DNA of 64,000 nucleotides, from contig CM049306.1 in assembly GCA_026874595.1 (NCBI GenBank), positions 84,348,142 through 84,412,141 of the forward strand. Direction: 5' to 3'. This document shows, piece after piece, positions 24,501-39,500 of this stretch; within the stretch, counting starts at the first letter, position 1; every line of letters begins with the position of its first letter. The position numbers were made by a program, and so were the translations under genes. The notes under the pieces are model-generated. The model was not told the origin of the DNA. It did not search any database and saw only the letters and a program-made list of their open reading frames with translations. The DNA comes from Sipunculus nudus (taxonomy: Eukaryota; Annelida; Sipuncula; Golfingiida; Sipunculidae).

Positions 24501-27500
24501 TCATAACATGGTACAGTCTGCTTATCATCACTGGTATATCCTTATTCAAAACAGCCTCTCTCTTTGCCATTTAATAATAGCCTGGTAGAGTTTAGGAATT
24601 AAATAAATGGATACCACATTTACTTGCTTAAGATTTGTATTACTTGTTTCAATTTTATACTTGTTATACAAGTCATATTATACTTGTGAAACAACTGGTC
24701 TGTATTTCTATGAGTAATCATTTAAAACAATTTTAAGTCTTTAACTATTTTTAAAAGCCAAATTTTATATATCACCCAATAATTAAAATCTGCTGTGAAC
24801 TTAAGTAACAATAAAATTCATTCCAAAACTTAATGTGACTATTAAACAAGTGGTTCAAAATGCAAAAGTAAGCCATTATAAGTAACACCATATATTAACA
24901 TTTGATCTTTTTTCCAGTACTAATCACAATTCAGTTAAATATCACTAACAAAATATATATATCTGGTGGTAACCTTAAGGTGACAAATTTATCAGTGAAC
25001 AAAAATACTTAAATGTAGTTTGCATGATTTATTATAGTCCATTTCATCCCCTCATGTCCACCTATTTTTTGCTATGAAAATTTTTATTAGTTACATTTCA
25101 AGGGAAACAATTATAGTGTACAGTAGAGAATTAAATGACCTAATTTTTTAATTACCTAATTTTAAATACCTACCTTGCACAAAATTTAAGAAACAGAATT
25201 ATTTGAAAATATAGGAAATCAGTCTATATTTTACAAAATATCAGACCCACTTATGGTGGTCAAGGTCACTGGTCAAATGCAAAAACAGCCTCAACTGACA
25301 GCTGCTAATTGGACGATGTCATGAAAACACTCTAAAAAATATAACCAGCTAAAACAAAGATGGCTACTCATGCAGGGACACATCATATCTGCCAGATCAT
25401 TGTGAAGAGACTATAAGTTGTGAAACAAAAATTGGGGATTTACTGAAAAAAGTTTTATCATATTAGGTTGTTACTTCCATATGCAGTTTTCTAAGAAATA
25501 ATTGAAAAATATACAATTTAAAGAAAATTAAGAAAATTATCTTAAACAAGGGACCTATGGGTCACAGTGTCAGCTGATATATATGATAAAAAAATATGAT
25601 TTAGAAATGAGGCACATGCTGGTTTTATATGGTAATAAAAATAAGCTGTATTATGAGTTGTTTTTGTTTAGCTTATGTATGATTTTGATAGTACCTTTGG
25701 AGACAGGAAAGAGGATTAATTTCATTTATTTCATTAACAAATGGAGTGGGATTGTCACACAGATTTTGACTTGGCCATATAACTAATATAAGCAGAACAT
25801 ATAATATAAGAGTTTAACTATTTATAAGAAAAATTACAAATATTGTCCTAAATATAATTTTTATTAAAAATAATAAGAGAATAGTATGATTTTTTCAAAT
25901 AAAATATGACTGAAATGATTATTAAAATAATAATAAAGAATATATCCATGAATGCATTTATTAATACATTTTGAAAATATTTGCACTGGTATTCATATAC
26001 TTTCATTTTTACCTGAATTCCCATTCTTATGAAAGAAATTTTATAATGGAGTACATATTCATATTCGTGTTTAAATACAATTGCAAAGTATTCGCACCAT
26101 GTCTGGTATTTATTCAGTTTTCACCAAACAATGATGTTGAGAATCCAGAATATACAAAATTCACACATTTAAATAATGATCATAAGTACCTGGTTTTATG
26201 GCTTTTATTTATATTAAAAAAAAATGTAATATATTTATTTTGGACTAATTTCACATCAATGTACACACTAGACACAGTAGGAATCTAGATTAATATTATC
26301 AACTGCATCTTTGTCTATCATTAATTTCCTTCATATGATCCCTAATGATTAGTAATGAATAATATGATTTACTTTTTTATCATTAAAATTGAACTGAAAA
26401 ATACCATAGGTGACTGCATGGTGTTATTTGGAATACATGACATTCTATCCATCGATCCAAGATTCTTATATCATTGGTAACTGCAAGTTAATTTCCTGTT
26501 ATTATCAACTAACAAATTCCTTTTCTATTTTTCTTTAATTTGTTATTAAAAACCAATAAAAATTTATTAATTTATCGTTTATTGTTATGTTGTTGGTTAA
26601 AACTACTAGATGAGTTGGGCTGGACACCTAGATCAACTGTGGCTGGCCATTATATAATAAGCTGCCTGGAGGCCCCAGTTTATGTCTCGCCTCAAGCATG
26701 CATAATTTGCTGAAAGTTCAACCAGGTCAACATACAGGTGACTCAAGAGGTGCTACAGAGAGCCAAGGTCTGACATGGTCTCATAAAAACATTAATAAAA
26801 GCTACAATTTTTGGCCAATTTCTTTCAGCTTTTCAAACTAAAAAGCTGAAATCTTTATGTGTGCATGATATGAAAATTATATCAACAGTACTCACAGGAA
26901 ACAAACATGCCATGGTCAAAGTTGGGCAAAATGTAAGGTACTAATTTTATATTTATACTAATAACTTATACAATTTGAAAAATTCAGAACTAATTTTGGG
27001 TATTCAATTGAATCCTGATTAAATAATGTTACATCCCTGACAAAAAATCTCTAGCTTCAGCAATCCTCTTGTTAAGGGAGTAAATATATTTCTTGATTTT
27101 TTACAAAGTGCATTATGTTTGGGCCCATAACTTAAAACAATTACGCAACACTGACATCATTTCTGGCATGTGCATAGAGAATATATAGAAAAATATGTAT
27201 ATTATATATGATTAAAGTCAGATCAGTGGTTTTGATATTAGGCTGTCTTGAAGTGTAACAATGGGTTTTTAATGGAAAAATGAAGTTTTTCATTAATATC
27301 TCGAAGGTATTAAGTCCTAGTGATCAAATTCTTGGCATGGTAGGGGATTTTTGAGACATCTAATTGTATGCCAAATTTTAGGAACTGAGAGCTGAAGTTG
27401 GGGAGCTGAGCACTTGCAAACTGCATGACACTAGTTTGATGTAAACAATATGTTACATGGTGCTTGAAAGCTTGAATAAAATCTACAGTTTTTGATCAAC

Positions 27501-30500
27501 TGGTTTCAAATTTTAGGTGTTTACAGACAAAATGCTAAAAAAAACATGCTGTGAAAATTAAATCCACAGTACTTACAGGAAAAAACGTGCCATGGTCAAA
27601 GTTGGGCAAAATTTAAGGTACCAATTTTTTATTTTTGTTAATATTTTAAAAAAATTAAAAGATTTTGATCTAATTTTGGGTATACAATTTAATTTTGATT
27701 AATTAAAGTTATATTACTGGAAAAAAAGTTTATAGCTTTAACATATTTTGTGTTAAGTGATCAAATATCTTTCCTGATTTTTTACACAATGCATTATGTT
27801 TGGGCCCATTACTTTTTAAATTTTTATAATACAGACATAATTTCTGGCATGTACATAGGAACTATATAGAGGAATAACTATGGTAAATATGAGGAAAAAC
27901 AGATGAGTGGTTTTGATATTAGGCAGTCCTGAAGTGTAAAAATAGGTTTTTAATAAAAAATTGAGGTTTTTCTTTAATTTCTCAAAGGAACAAAGTCGCA
28001 AAGACCCAGTTTTCGGCTTGGTAGGAGATCTTGGGGACATCTAACATTATGCCGAATTTTGGATTCCTAGGTCTTACAGTTTCAAAACGTGCCACATCTA
28101 CGGACGGACGGACAGACGGACGGACGACGGACAATGGACCACGACTATAGCTCAGATGACTTATAGTCAGCTGAGCTAAAAAGCAGGTGAACAGCAGGTG
28201 GTGAAACAGACTAATTTAACAGATCAACTGATACAAGAGCACCAATGCAACAAATATTAATGTCAAAATTGAACACAATTTTCACAATCTGGTTAAATTT
28301 TAGAATCCTCAATAATCCTGTGAAACAGTGCAATAAAGACTGTGCGAGTTCATCAAGATATTTTTAAGGCATAAGAAGTGCAAATGAAAGTGATCTTCTT
28401 GGCTGATTTGTCAAGAGAATTTGTTTGCTACTTCTGTATTCACTTTACTTTTTCTTCCTGGCTTGATTAAATTAAACATACAGACACCCCTCATTAAAAT
28501 ATTGTTTTATTGATAATTTTGTGTTGATAATTAATATGAATATGTCTCACATTACTAGGCCTTAATATCACTGATAACTGATTGCAAAGACATGGTCAAT
28601 AATCATTATTAAAATTGTTCATAATCGTAAGCCCTATTTAGATGATAGCTACATCTGAGAGAATGCATTGTGTGTCAGTCACATATGGCAGAGAGTGTAG
28701 CTGGTGATAAAATGATAAGTGCTCTTGATGAGTGAACATCCTGTCCTAAACAGAAAGCCACTATCAAGATGGTGAACCTTTGATGCTTAACTCTGTCAGG
28801 TTTTGGAGAGAGACCTGCAAGTGCTAAACTGACAATAAAATCACAGATAGTAAATGTGAGTGCAGAACAACACAATTTATTGAGAGAACTGCACATGCTA
28901 AAATGACAAGACACATCACAAAGACTGAACCAAATGTACAAACTCACATCCTCAAAAAGAGCTACCAGTAGTCATGTTCAAGATAGTGGACTTAAAAACC
29001 AATTACATGTAATGGTACATTCTACATAGTACAAACAGCAAACTGGTCAATAATCTAACCTATTCCTTAAAGATAAAATCCTACCATATAATAAATGACA
29101 AGACAAAGATAAACAATAGGAGACAATTTAGGATTACAAAGGAAAAAGGAGCCTGAATATAGCATTCCCATGCCAGGCAGAAAACAAGGGACCCATGGGC
29201 CACTGCGCTCAGCTGATTGTGACAGTTATAACTGCATCAGCTTAGACTTTTTGAAGTTGCAATCAATATACTATCCTCAGTGCTCAGGAACTAGGGCTCA
29301 ATGAATGAGGGGGGGGATAGAGTTACAACACCTTTGGATATAAATACAGGGTAGGGCACATGAGAATAAGTGTATGTTCTGCGAGTGCTGCATCATTAAT
29401 AAGGTTACCTAGGCAAGGCTGTAGTGAGCAAGAGTGGGGTCTTGGTTATACAAAATGCAAATAAATTAGAGCATCTGAAAAACTTCAATAATAAGAATAA
29501 TAATTTTAAAGCTTTTACTTTCAAATTTCAGAATTCAACAGATTAAATCCATATGTATCCCAGCTGTGAAAAATAAATTAAATATACTTACGAGAAAAAA
29601 ACGTGCCATGGTCAAATTTTGGCAAAGGTTAAGTTACCAATTTTATATTTTTGCTAATATTTAAACAAGTGACCCATGGGTCATGACGCTCAGCTGACTG
29701 GGAAGAGATTCGCAAAAGGAAATTTTATCATCTGAATGGTAGAATATACCCATTCAACTGAAGCATCAAACAGATTAAACAACAGGCCAAAACTGTGTCT
29801 GTATTTATATATCTCAAAAATTGAGAAAAAATGCATAAAACAAGGGACCTATGGGTCACGACGCTCAGCTGTTATATATGATAAAAAAATATTATTTAGA
29901 AATGAGGCACATGCTGGTTTCGTGTGGTAATAAATATAAGCTGTATTATGAGTTGTTGTTGTTTAGCTTATGTATGACTTAGATAGTACCTTTGGAGACA
30001 GGGAAGAGGATTGATTTCATTTATTTTATTAACAAATGGGAGTACTATTGTCACACAGATTTTGACTTGGCCATATAACTTATAAGCAGAACATATAATA
30101 TAAGAGTTTAACTATTAATTAAAAAAAAATTACAAATATTGTCCCTTATATAATTTTTATTAAAAATAATAAGAGAATAATGATTTTTTAAAAAGGAATT
30201 ATAACTGATATGATTATTAAAATAATATTAAAGAATATATTCATGAATGCATTCACGAATACATTTTGAAAGTATTTGCACGAGTATTCATATACTTTCA
30301 TTTTTACCTGAATTCCCATTCTATATGCAAAAAAATTTTATAATGGAGTACATAATCATATTCGTATTTAAATACAATCACAAAGTATTCGCACCATGTC
30401 TGGTATTTATTCAGTTTTCACCAAACAATGATGTTGAGAATCCAGAATATACAAAATTCACACATTTAAATAATGATCATAAGTACCTGGTTTTATGGCT

Positions 30501-33500
30501 TTTATTTATATTAAAAAATAACTGTAAAAAATTCATTTTGGACTAATTTCACATCAATGTACACACTAGACACAGTAGGAATCTAGATTAATATTATCAA
30601 CTGCATCTTTGTCTATCATTAATTTCCTTCATATGATCCCTAATGATTAGTAATGAATAATATGATTTACTTTTTTATCATTAAAATTGAACTGAAAAAT
30701 ACCATAGGTGACTGCATGGTGTTATTTGGAATACATGACATTCTATCCATCGATCCAAGATTCTTATATCATTGGTAACTGCAAGTTAATTTCCTGTTAT
30801 TATCAACTAACAAATTCCTTTTCTATTTTTCTTTAATTTGTTATTAAAAACCAATAAAAATTTATTAATTTATTGTTTATTGTTATGTTGTTGGTTAAAA
30901 CTACTAGATGAGTTGGGTTGGACACCTGGATCAACTGTGGCTGGCCATAAGCTGCCTGGATTCTCGCCTCAAGCGTGCATAATTTGATGAAAGGTCAACA
31001 AGGTCAACATACAGGTGACTCAAGAGGGGCTGGAGAGAGACAAAGTCTGACAGGGTCTCATAAAAAACATTAATAAAAGCTACAATTTTTGGCCAATTTC
31101 TTTCAGCTTTCTAAACTAAAAAGCTGAAATCCTTATGTGTGCATGATATGAAAATTATATCAACAGTGCTCACGGGAAACAAACGTGCCATGGTCACAGT
31201 TGGGCAAAATTTAAGGTACTAATTTTATATTTATACTAATAACTTATAAAACTTGAAAAATTCAGAACTAATTTTGGGTATTCAATTGAATCTTGATTAA
31301 ATAATGTTACTCCCCTGACAAAAAAATCTCTAGCTTCAGCAATGCCCTTGTTAAGGGAGTAAATATATTTCTTGATATTTTACAAAGTGCATTATGTTTG
31401 GGCCCATAACTTAAAACAATTGCGCAATACTGACACCATTCTGGCATGTGCATAGAAAAATGAAAAATATGTATATTATTTATGATTAAAGTCAGATCAG
31501 TGGTTTTGATATTAGGCAGTCTTAAGTGTAACAATGGGTTTTTAATGGAAAAATTAAGTTTTTCATTAATATCTCGAAGGTATTAAGTCCTAGTGACCAA
31601 ATTCTTGGCATGGTAGGGGGTTTTGGAGACATCTAACTGTATGCCGAATTTAAGGAACTTAGAGCTGAAGCGGGGGAGCTGAGCTCTTGCAAACTGCATA
31701 ACACTAGCTTGATGTAAACAATATGTTACATGGTGCTTGAAAACTTGATTAAAATCTACAATTTTTGATCAACTGGTTTCAAATTTTTGGTGTTAACAGT
31801 TGAAATGCTAACAAAAACATGCTGTGAAAATTAAATCCACAGTACTTACAGGAAAAAAACATGCCATGGTCAAAGTTGGGCAAAATTTAAGATACCAATT
31901 TTTAATTTTTATAAATATTTTAAAAAATTTTAAAAGATTTTACAAGTTTTATAAATTTGTATTAAAAAAACACTGAAAATATAAGTTAAAATATTAGAAT
32001 TCTTGGTTGCAATCATTATACATCCAGAGTGTAGCTCATATTGGGTCATATTATGCATACACATATAATTTTATTATTTTTAAATCACAAATTTTTAAAC
32101 TGAATTTAAAAGAAAATAATGCCACAACATGGCATCTACAAGATTATTCCTTGAATCACTATTAAAAAGTTTTGCACATTGGAGTTTTCAGTACATGCTT
32201 AATCTTATTCACCAAAATAAAATAAGATTCTGTAAATTTGGTAAAATAAAAACATTTTTTCAAATAAAGTATACACACTGATTGTTGAATGAGGGACAAA
32301 CAATATCATTATGCTAATTACAATCCAAGCTTCAATTTATTCCTGGAATTAATAGTCAATTTCACACCTGGTGAAGTTTTTACTCTTCTCAAGGAAGGAA
32401 TTACTTGTCTGATGAACATCCACACTTTCATAGCAATACACCACTTTGTGGACACAATTAAATGTGCACTTTAATCATTGTAACCCTGGTGGTAAATACA
32501 AAATCTAAAATGTAGCATAGCCAAGAATAAAATGAAATACAGAAAATTATAACATTCATCTAGTTAATGCATCATCTGGGGGGGGGGGGGTGTGCAGGGC
32601 AGAGGGGAAGCCTGCTAGTAGTGGCCCAGCTGAGCCAAGACAAGCTGCCTGGGGTGGGTTACATAATGCAAGTGAAGGCTTTACTACTAGGTGGGCTAGA
32701 TGTAAACAACACTTGACATGGTGTATGAAAACTTGAATAAAAGCTAATCTTTTCAATCAATTCCTTTGAAATTTCAGGTTTTAAAAGATTAAATCCTTAT
32801 GTATATATGCTGTTAAAATAAAATCAACAGTGCTTACAGAAAAAAACATGCCATTGCCAAAGTTGGACAAAATTTAGGGTACTGATTTTTTATTTAAGCT
32901 AATAACTTGAAAAATTTGCAAAATTCAGATCTAATTTTGGGTAAACAATCGAATCTTGATTAAACAAAGTTATATTCCTGACAAAAAGTCTCCAGCTTCA
33001 GCAATTCTCATCTTAGGTGAGTAAATATATTTCTTGATTTTTAAAAAAGTGCATTATGTTTGGGCCCATAACTTTAAAAAAATACGCAATACTGACATCA
33101 TTTCTGGCATATGCCTAGCGAATGTACAGAAAAAGATGTATATTATATATGATCAAAGTCAGATCAGTAGTTTTGATATTAGGCAGTCTTAAAGTGTAAC
33201 AATGGGTTTTTAATGGAAAAATGAAGTTTTTCATTAATATCTCGAAGGAATTAAGTCCTAGTGACCAAATTCTTGGCATGGTAGGGGATTTTGGAGAAAT
33301 CTAACTGTATGCCAAATTAAAGGAACTTAGAGCTGAAGCTCGGGAGCTGAGCTCTAGCAAACTGCATAACACTAGCAATATGTGACATGGTGCTTGAAAA
33401 CTTGAATAAAATCTACAGTTTTTGATCAACTGGTTTCAAATTTTTGGTGTTAACAGTTGAAATGCAAACAAAAACATGCTTTGAAAATTAAATCCACAGC

Positions 33501-36500
33501 AGTTACAGGAAAAAAACGTGCCATGGTCAAAGTTGGGCAAAATTTAAGGTACCAATTTTTTATTTTTGCTAATATTTTAAAAATTTTAAAAGATTTTGTT
33601 CTAATTTTTGTTATACAATATAATTTTGATTAATAAAAGTAATAATACTGGAAAAAAAGTGCTTAGCTTTAACAAGTTTTGTGATAAAATTTCTTTCCTG
33701 ATTATTTACAAAATGCATTATGTTTGGGCCCATAACTTTTTAAAATTATACAATACAGACCTAAGTGGTTTTGATATTAGGCAGTCCTGAAGTGTGAAAA
33801 TAGGTTTTTAATAAAAAATTGAGGTTTTTCCTTAATTTCTCAAAGGAATGAAGTCGAAAAGACCCAGTTTTCGGCTTGGTAGGAGATCTTGGGGACATCT
33901 AACATTATGCCGAATTTTGGATTCCTAGGTCTTACGGTTTCAAAACGTGCCACATCTACGGACGGACGGACGGACGGACGGACAACGGACAATGGACCAC
34001 GACTATAGCTCAGATGACTTATAGACAGCTGAGCTAATAAAAAATTGAGGTTTTTCCTTAATTTCTCATTTTTTGGATTCCTAGGTCTTACGGTTTCAAA
34101 ACGTGCCACATCTACGGACGGACGGACAGACTGACGGATGGACAGACAGATGGACGACAGACACGGACCACCACTATAGCTCAGATGACTTATAGTCAGC
34201 TGAGCTAAAAAACAAGTGGCTCCACCAGTCTGCAGAAACTAATAAAAAGACTTAATGGTCAATATGCATGCAAAGAATCATGGTGATCTCTGCGTTAGTT
34301 GTTACAACTTGTGCCATGTAAACAGATGACAGCATCCTTAAAGGTCTCAAAAATAGAGAAAAAAATTCGAAAAATTGAATAAAATATAGGTGGATACCCC
34401 AGTCTGCAGAAACTGATGAAACACTCCATAAACAATATCCATCCAAAGAATTGTGGTGATCTCTGCATTAGTTGTTTAGATACTTCAGCTTTTGTATAAA
34501 ATTGTTCATTATTCTGAGGGATACTTCGGAATCCTATAGCTTGAAGGATATTGGAAACAGAGACCTAATTTCAGGTTTCCATGGAGACTTTTCATGGGCC
34601 TCCTTGCATGACAAGAATGCAGATTCTAGGTCCAGTTGTTATGATTTGTACCCTGTTGACAGATAACCACATCTTTAAAGGTCTCAAAAATAGACAAAAA
34701 AATTTGTAAAAATTTGAAAAAATAGAGGTGGCGCACCCAGTCTGCAGAAACTGATGGAACACCTCATGATCAATATGTATGCCAAAAATCATGACCATCA
34801 GTATTGTAGTTATTGAGATACTGCAGTTTTTGTATCAAATTTTTCATTATTCTTAGGGATACTTCGGAGTCCTACAGCTTAAAGGATATGGGTAACAGAG
34901 ACCTTATTTCATTTTCCATGGAGACTTTTCATGGATCTCCCTGTGTGTCAAGAATGAAGATTCTAGGTCCGGTCTAAACAATTTGTGCCCTGTTAACAGA
35001 TGTTAATATCTTTTACGGTCGCAAAAGTAGAGAAAAAAATTCGTAAAAAAACCCGAACAAATATACGTGGTGCCATCTGTCTGCAGAAACTGATGAAACA
35101 TTCCATGATTAATATCCATGCAAACAATTATGGTGATCTCTGCATCAGTTGTTCAGATAGTTCATCTTTTGTATCAAATTTTCCAATATTCTGAGCTGTA
35201 CTTTGGAGTGCCATTGCTCAAAGGATATGGGTAACAGAGACCTAATTTCAGGTTTCCATGGAGACTTTTTATGGGTCTCCCCGTGTGTCAAGAATGAAGA
35301 TTCTAGGTTCAGTCGTTAAGATTTGTACCCTGTTGACAGATAACTACATCCTTAAAGGTCTCATAAATAGAGAAAAAAAATTATAAAAATTTGAAAAAAT
35401 ACAGGTGGCGCCACCAGACTGCAGGAACTGATGGAACACCTCTTGATCAATATGTATGCCAAAAATCATGACCATCAGTGTTGTAGTAATTGAGATGTTG
35501 CAGTTTTTTTTAATCAAATTTTCCATTATTCTGGGGGGGGGGGGGTTAATTGGGAGCCCCACAGCTCAAAGGATATGGGTAACAGAGACCTAATTTCAGG
35601 TTTCCATGGAGACTTTTCATGGGTCTCCCTGTGTGTCAAGAATGAAGATTCTAGGTCCAGTCTTTACGATTTGTGCCCTGTTAACAGATGTTCACATTTT
35701 TAAAGGTCTAAAAATAGAGAAAACAATTCGTAAAATATTGAAAAATATAGGTGGCGCCACCAGTCTGCAGAAACTGATGAAACATCTATTGATCAATATG
35801 TATGCCAAAAATTATGACCATCAGTGATGTAGTTAATGCGATTTTGAAGTTTTTTAATGAAAATTTTGACAATTCTGGGGGGTACTTTGGGGCCCCATAG
35901 CTCAAAGGATTTGGGTAACGGAGACCTAATTTCTGGTTTCCATGGAGACTTTTCATAGGTCTCTCACTGTGTCAACAAATGAAGATTCTAGGTCCAGTCT
36001 TTACGATTTGTGCCCTGTTAACAGATTTTCCCATTTTTAAAGGTCTCAAAAATAGAGAAAAAAATTCGTAAAAAATCGAAAAATACAGGTGGCGCCACCA
36101 GTCTGCTGGAACTGATGGAACATCTCAAGATCAATATGTATGCCAAAAATAATGACCATCAGTGATGTAGTTAACGAGATATTGAAGTTTTTGTATGAAA
36201 TTTTTGACTACTCTGGGGGGGTACTATGGGGCCCCATTGCTCGAAGGATATGGGTAACAGAGACCTAATTTCTGGTTTCCAAGGAGATTTTTCATCGACC
36301 TCTCAGAATGTCAAGTTACAAGATTGTAAGTCCGGCGGTTACGATTTGTGCCAGGTTAACGGACAGACCGACAGATGGACAGACGGAAGACGGACAAAGA
36401 GTGATCGCTATAGCTTAGCATGACTGAAAGTCAGCTGAGCTAAAAATTTAAAAGAATTTGATCTCATTTTGGGTATACAATTAAATTTTGATTAATTAAA

Positions 36501-39500
36501 GTTATATTACTGAAAAAAAGTCCCTAGCTTTAACATTTTTTTGTGTTAAGCGACCGAATATTTTTCCTGATTTTTACAAAGTGCAATATGTTTGGGCCCA
36601 TAACTTTTTTAAATTATACAATACAGAACTAATTTCTGGCATGTACATAGGAACTATATAGAGAAATATTTATGGTAAATATGTGGGAAAAAAGATGAGT
36701 GGTTTTGATGATAGGCAGTCCTGAAGTGTGAAAATAGGTTTTTAATAAAAAATTGAGATTTTTCCTTAATTTCTCAAAGGAACGAAGTCGCAAAGACCAA
36801 GTTTTTCAGCTTGGTAGGAGATCTTTGGGACATCTAACATTATGCCGAATTTTGGATTCCTAGATCTTACGGTTTCAAAATGTGCCTCATCTATGGACGG
36901 ACGGACAGACTGACGGATGGACAGACAGATGGACGACAGACACGGACCACCACTATAGCTCAGATGACTTATAGTCAGCTGAGCTAAAAAACAAGTGGCT
37001 CCACCAGTCTGCAGAAACTAATAAAAAGACTTAATGGTCAATATGCATGCAAAGAATCATGGTGATCTCTGCGTTAGTTGTTACAACTTGTGCCATGTAA
37101 ACAGATGACAGCATCCTTAAAGGTCTCAAAAATAGAGAAAAAAATTCGAAAAATTGAATAAAATATAGGTGGATACCCCAGTCTGCAGAAACTGATGAAA
37201 CACTCCATAAACAATATCCATCCAAAGAATTGTGGTGATCTCTGCATTAGTTGTTTAGATACTTCAGCTTTTGTATAAAATTGTTCATTATTCTGAGGGA
37301 TACTTCGGAATCCTATAGCTTGAAGGATATTGGAAACAGAGACCTAATTTCAGGTTTCCATGGAGACTTTTCATGGGCCTCCTTGCATGACAAGAATGCA
37401 GATTCTAGGTCCAGTTGTTATGATTTGTACCCTGTTGACAGATAACCACATCTTTAAAGGTCTCAAAAATAGACAAAAAAATTTGTAAACATTTGAAAAA
37501 ATAGAGGTGGCGCACCCAGTCTGCAGAAACTGATGGAACACCTCATGATCAATATGTATGCCAAAAATCATGACCATCAGTATTGTAGTTATTGAGATAC
37601 TGCAGTTTTTGTATCAAATTTTTCATTATTCTTAGGGATACTTCGGAGTCCTACAGCTTAAAGGATATGGGTAACAGAGACCTTATTTCATTTTCCATGG
37701 AGACTTTTCATGGATCTCCCTGTGTGTCAAGAATGAAGATTCTAGGTCCGGTCTAAACAATTTGTGCCCTGTTAACAGATGTTAATATCTTTTACGGTCG
37801 CAAAAGTAGAGAAAAAAATTCGTAAAAAAACCCGAACAAATATACGTGGTGCCATCTGTCTGCAGAAACTGATGAAACATTCCATGATTAATATCCATGC
37901 AAACAATTATGGTGATCTCTGCATCAGTTGTTCAGATAGTTCATCTTTTGTATCAAATTTTCCAATATTCTGAGCTGTACTTTGGAGTGCCATTGCTCAA
38001 AGGATATGGGTAACAGAGACCTAATTTCAGGTTTCCATGGAGACTTTTCATGGGTCTCCCCGTGTGTCAAGAATGAAGATTCTAGGTTCAGTCGTTAAGA
38101 TTTGTACCCTGTTGACAGATAACTACATCCTTAAAGGTCTCATAAATAGAGAAAAAAAATTATAAAAATTTGAAAAAATACAGGTGGCGCCACCAGACTG
38201 CAGGAACTGATGGAACACCTCTTGATCAATATGTATGCCAAAAATCATGACCATCAGTGTTGTAGTTATTGAGATGTTGCAGTTTTTTTTAATCAAATTT
38301 TCCATTATTCTGGGGGGGGGGGGGGGGTTAATTGGGAGCCCCACAGCTCAAAGGATATGGGTAACAGAGACCTAATTTCAGGTTTCCATGGAGACTTTTC
38401 ATGGGTCTCCCTGTGTGTCAAGAATGAAGATTCTAGGTCCAGTCTTTACGATTTGTGCCCTGTTAACAGATGTTAACATTTTTAAAGGTCTAAAAATAGA
38501 GAAAACAATTCGTAAAATATTGAAAAATATAGGTGGCGCCACCAGTCTGCAGAAACTGATGAAACATCTATTGATCAATATGTATGCCAAAAATTATGAC
38601 CATCAGTGATGTAGTTAATGCGATTTTGAAGTTTTTTAATGAAAATTTTGACAATTCTGGGGGGTACTTTGGGGCCCCATAGCTCAAAGGATTTGGGTAA
38701 CGGAGACCTAATTTCTGGTTTCCATGGAGACTTTTCATAGGTCTCTCACTGTGTCAACAAATGAAGATTCTAGGTCCAGTCTTTACGATTTGTGCCCTGT
38801 TAACAGATTTTCCCATTTTTAAAGGTCTCAAAAATGGAGAAAAAAATTCGTAAAAAATCGAAAAATACAGGTGGCGCCACCAGTCTGCTGGAACTGATGG
38901 AACATCTCAAGATCAATATGTATGCCAAAAATAATGACCATCAGTGATGTAGTTAACGAGATATTGAAGTTTTTGTATGAAATTTTTGACTACTCTGGGG
39001 GGGTACTATGGGGCCCCATTGCTCGAAGGATATGGGTAACAGAGACCTAATTTCTGGTTTCCAAGGAGATTTTTCATCGACCTCTCAGAATGTCAAGTTA
39101 CAAGATTGTAAGTCCGGCGGTTACGATTTGTGCCAGGTTAACGGACAGACCGACAGATGGACAGACGGAAGACGGACAAAGAGTGATCGCTATAGCTTAG
39201 CATGACTGAAAGTCAGCTGAGCTAAAAATTTAAAAGAATTTGATCTCATTTTGGGTATACAATTAAATTTTGATTAATTAAAGTTATATTACTGAAAAAA
39301 AGTCCCTAGCTTTAACATTTTTTTGTGTTAAGCGACCGAATATTTTTCCTGATTTTTACAAAGTGCAATATGTTTGGGCCCATAACTTTTTTAAATTATA
39401 CAATACAGAACTAATTTCTGGCATGTACATAGGAACTATATAGAGAAATATTTATGGTAAATATGTGGGAAAAAAGATGAGTGGTTTTGATGATAGGCAG

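Noticed and set aside
34252-39205. Paired short ORFs repeated at 2779-2782 bp spacing
   Set aside because: They are identical only because the DNA is duplicated; the frames carry stop-delimited repeat sequence with no protein features.
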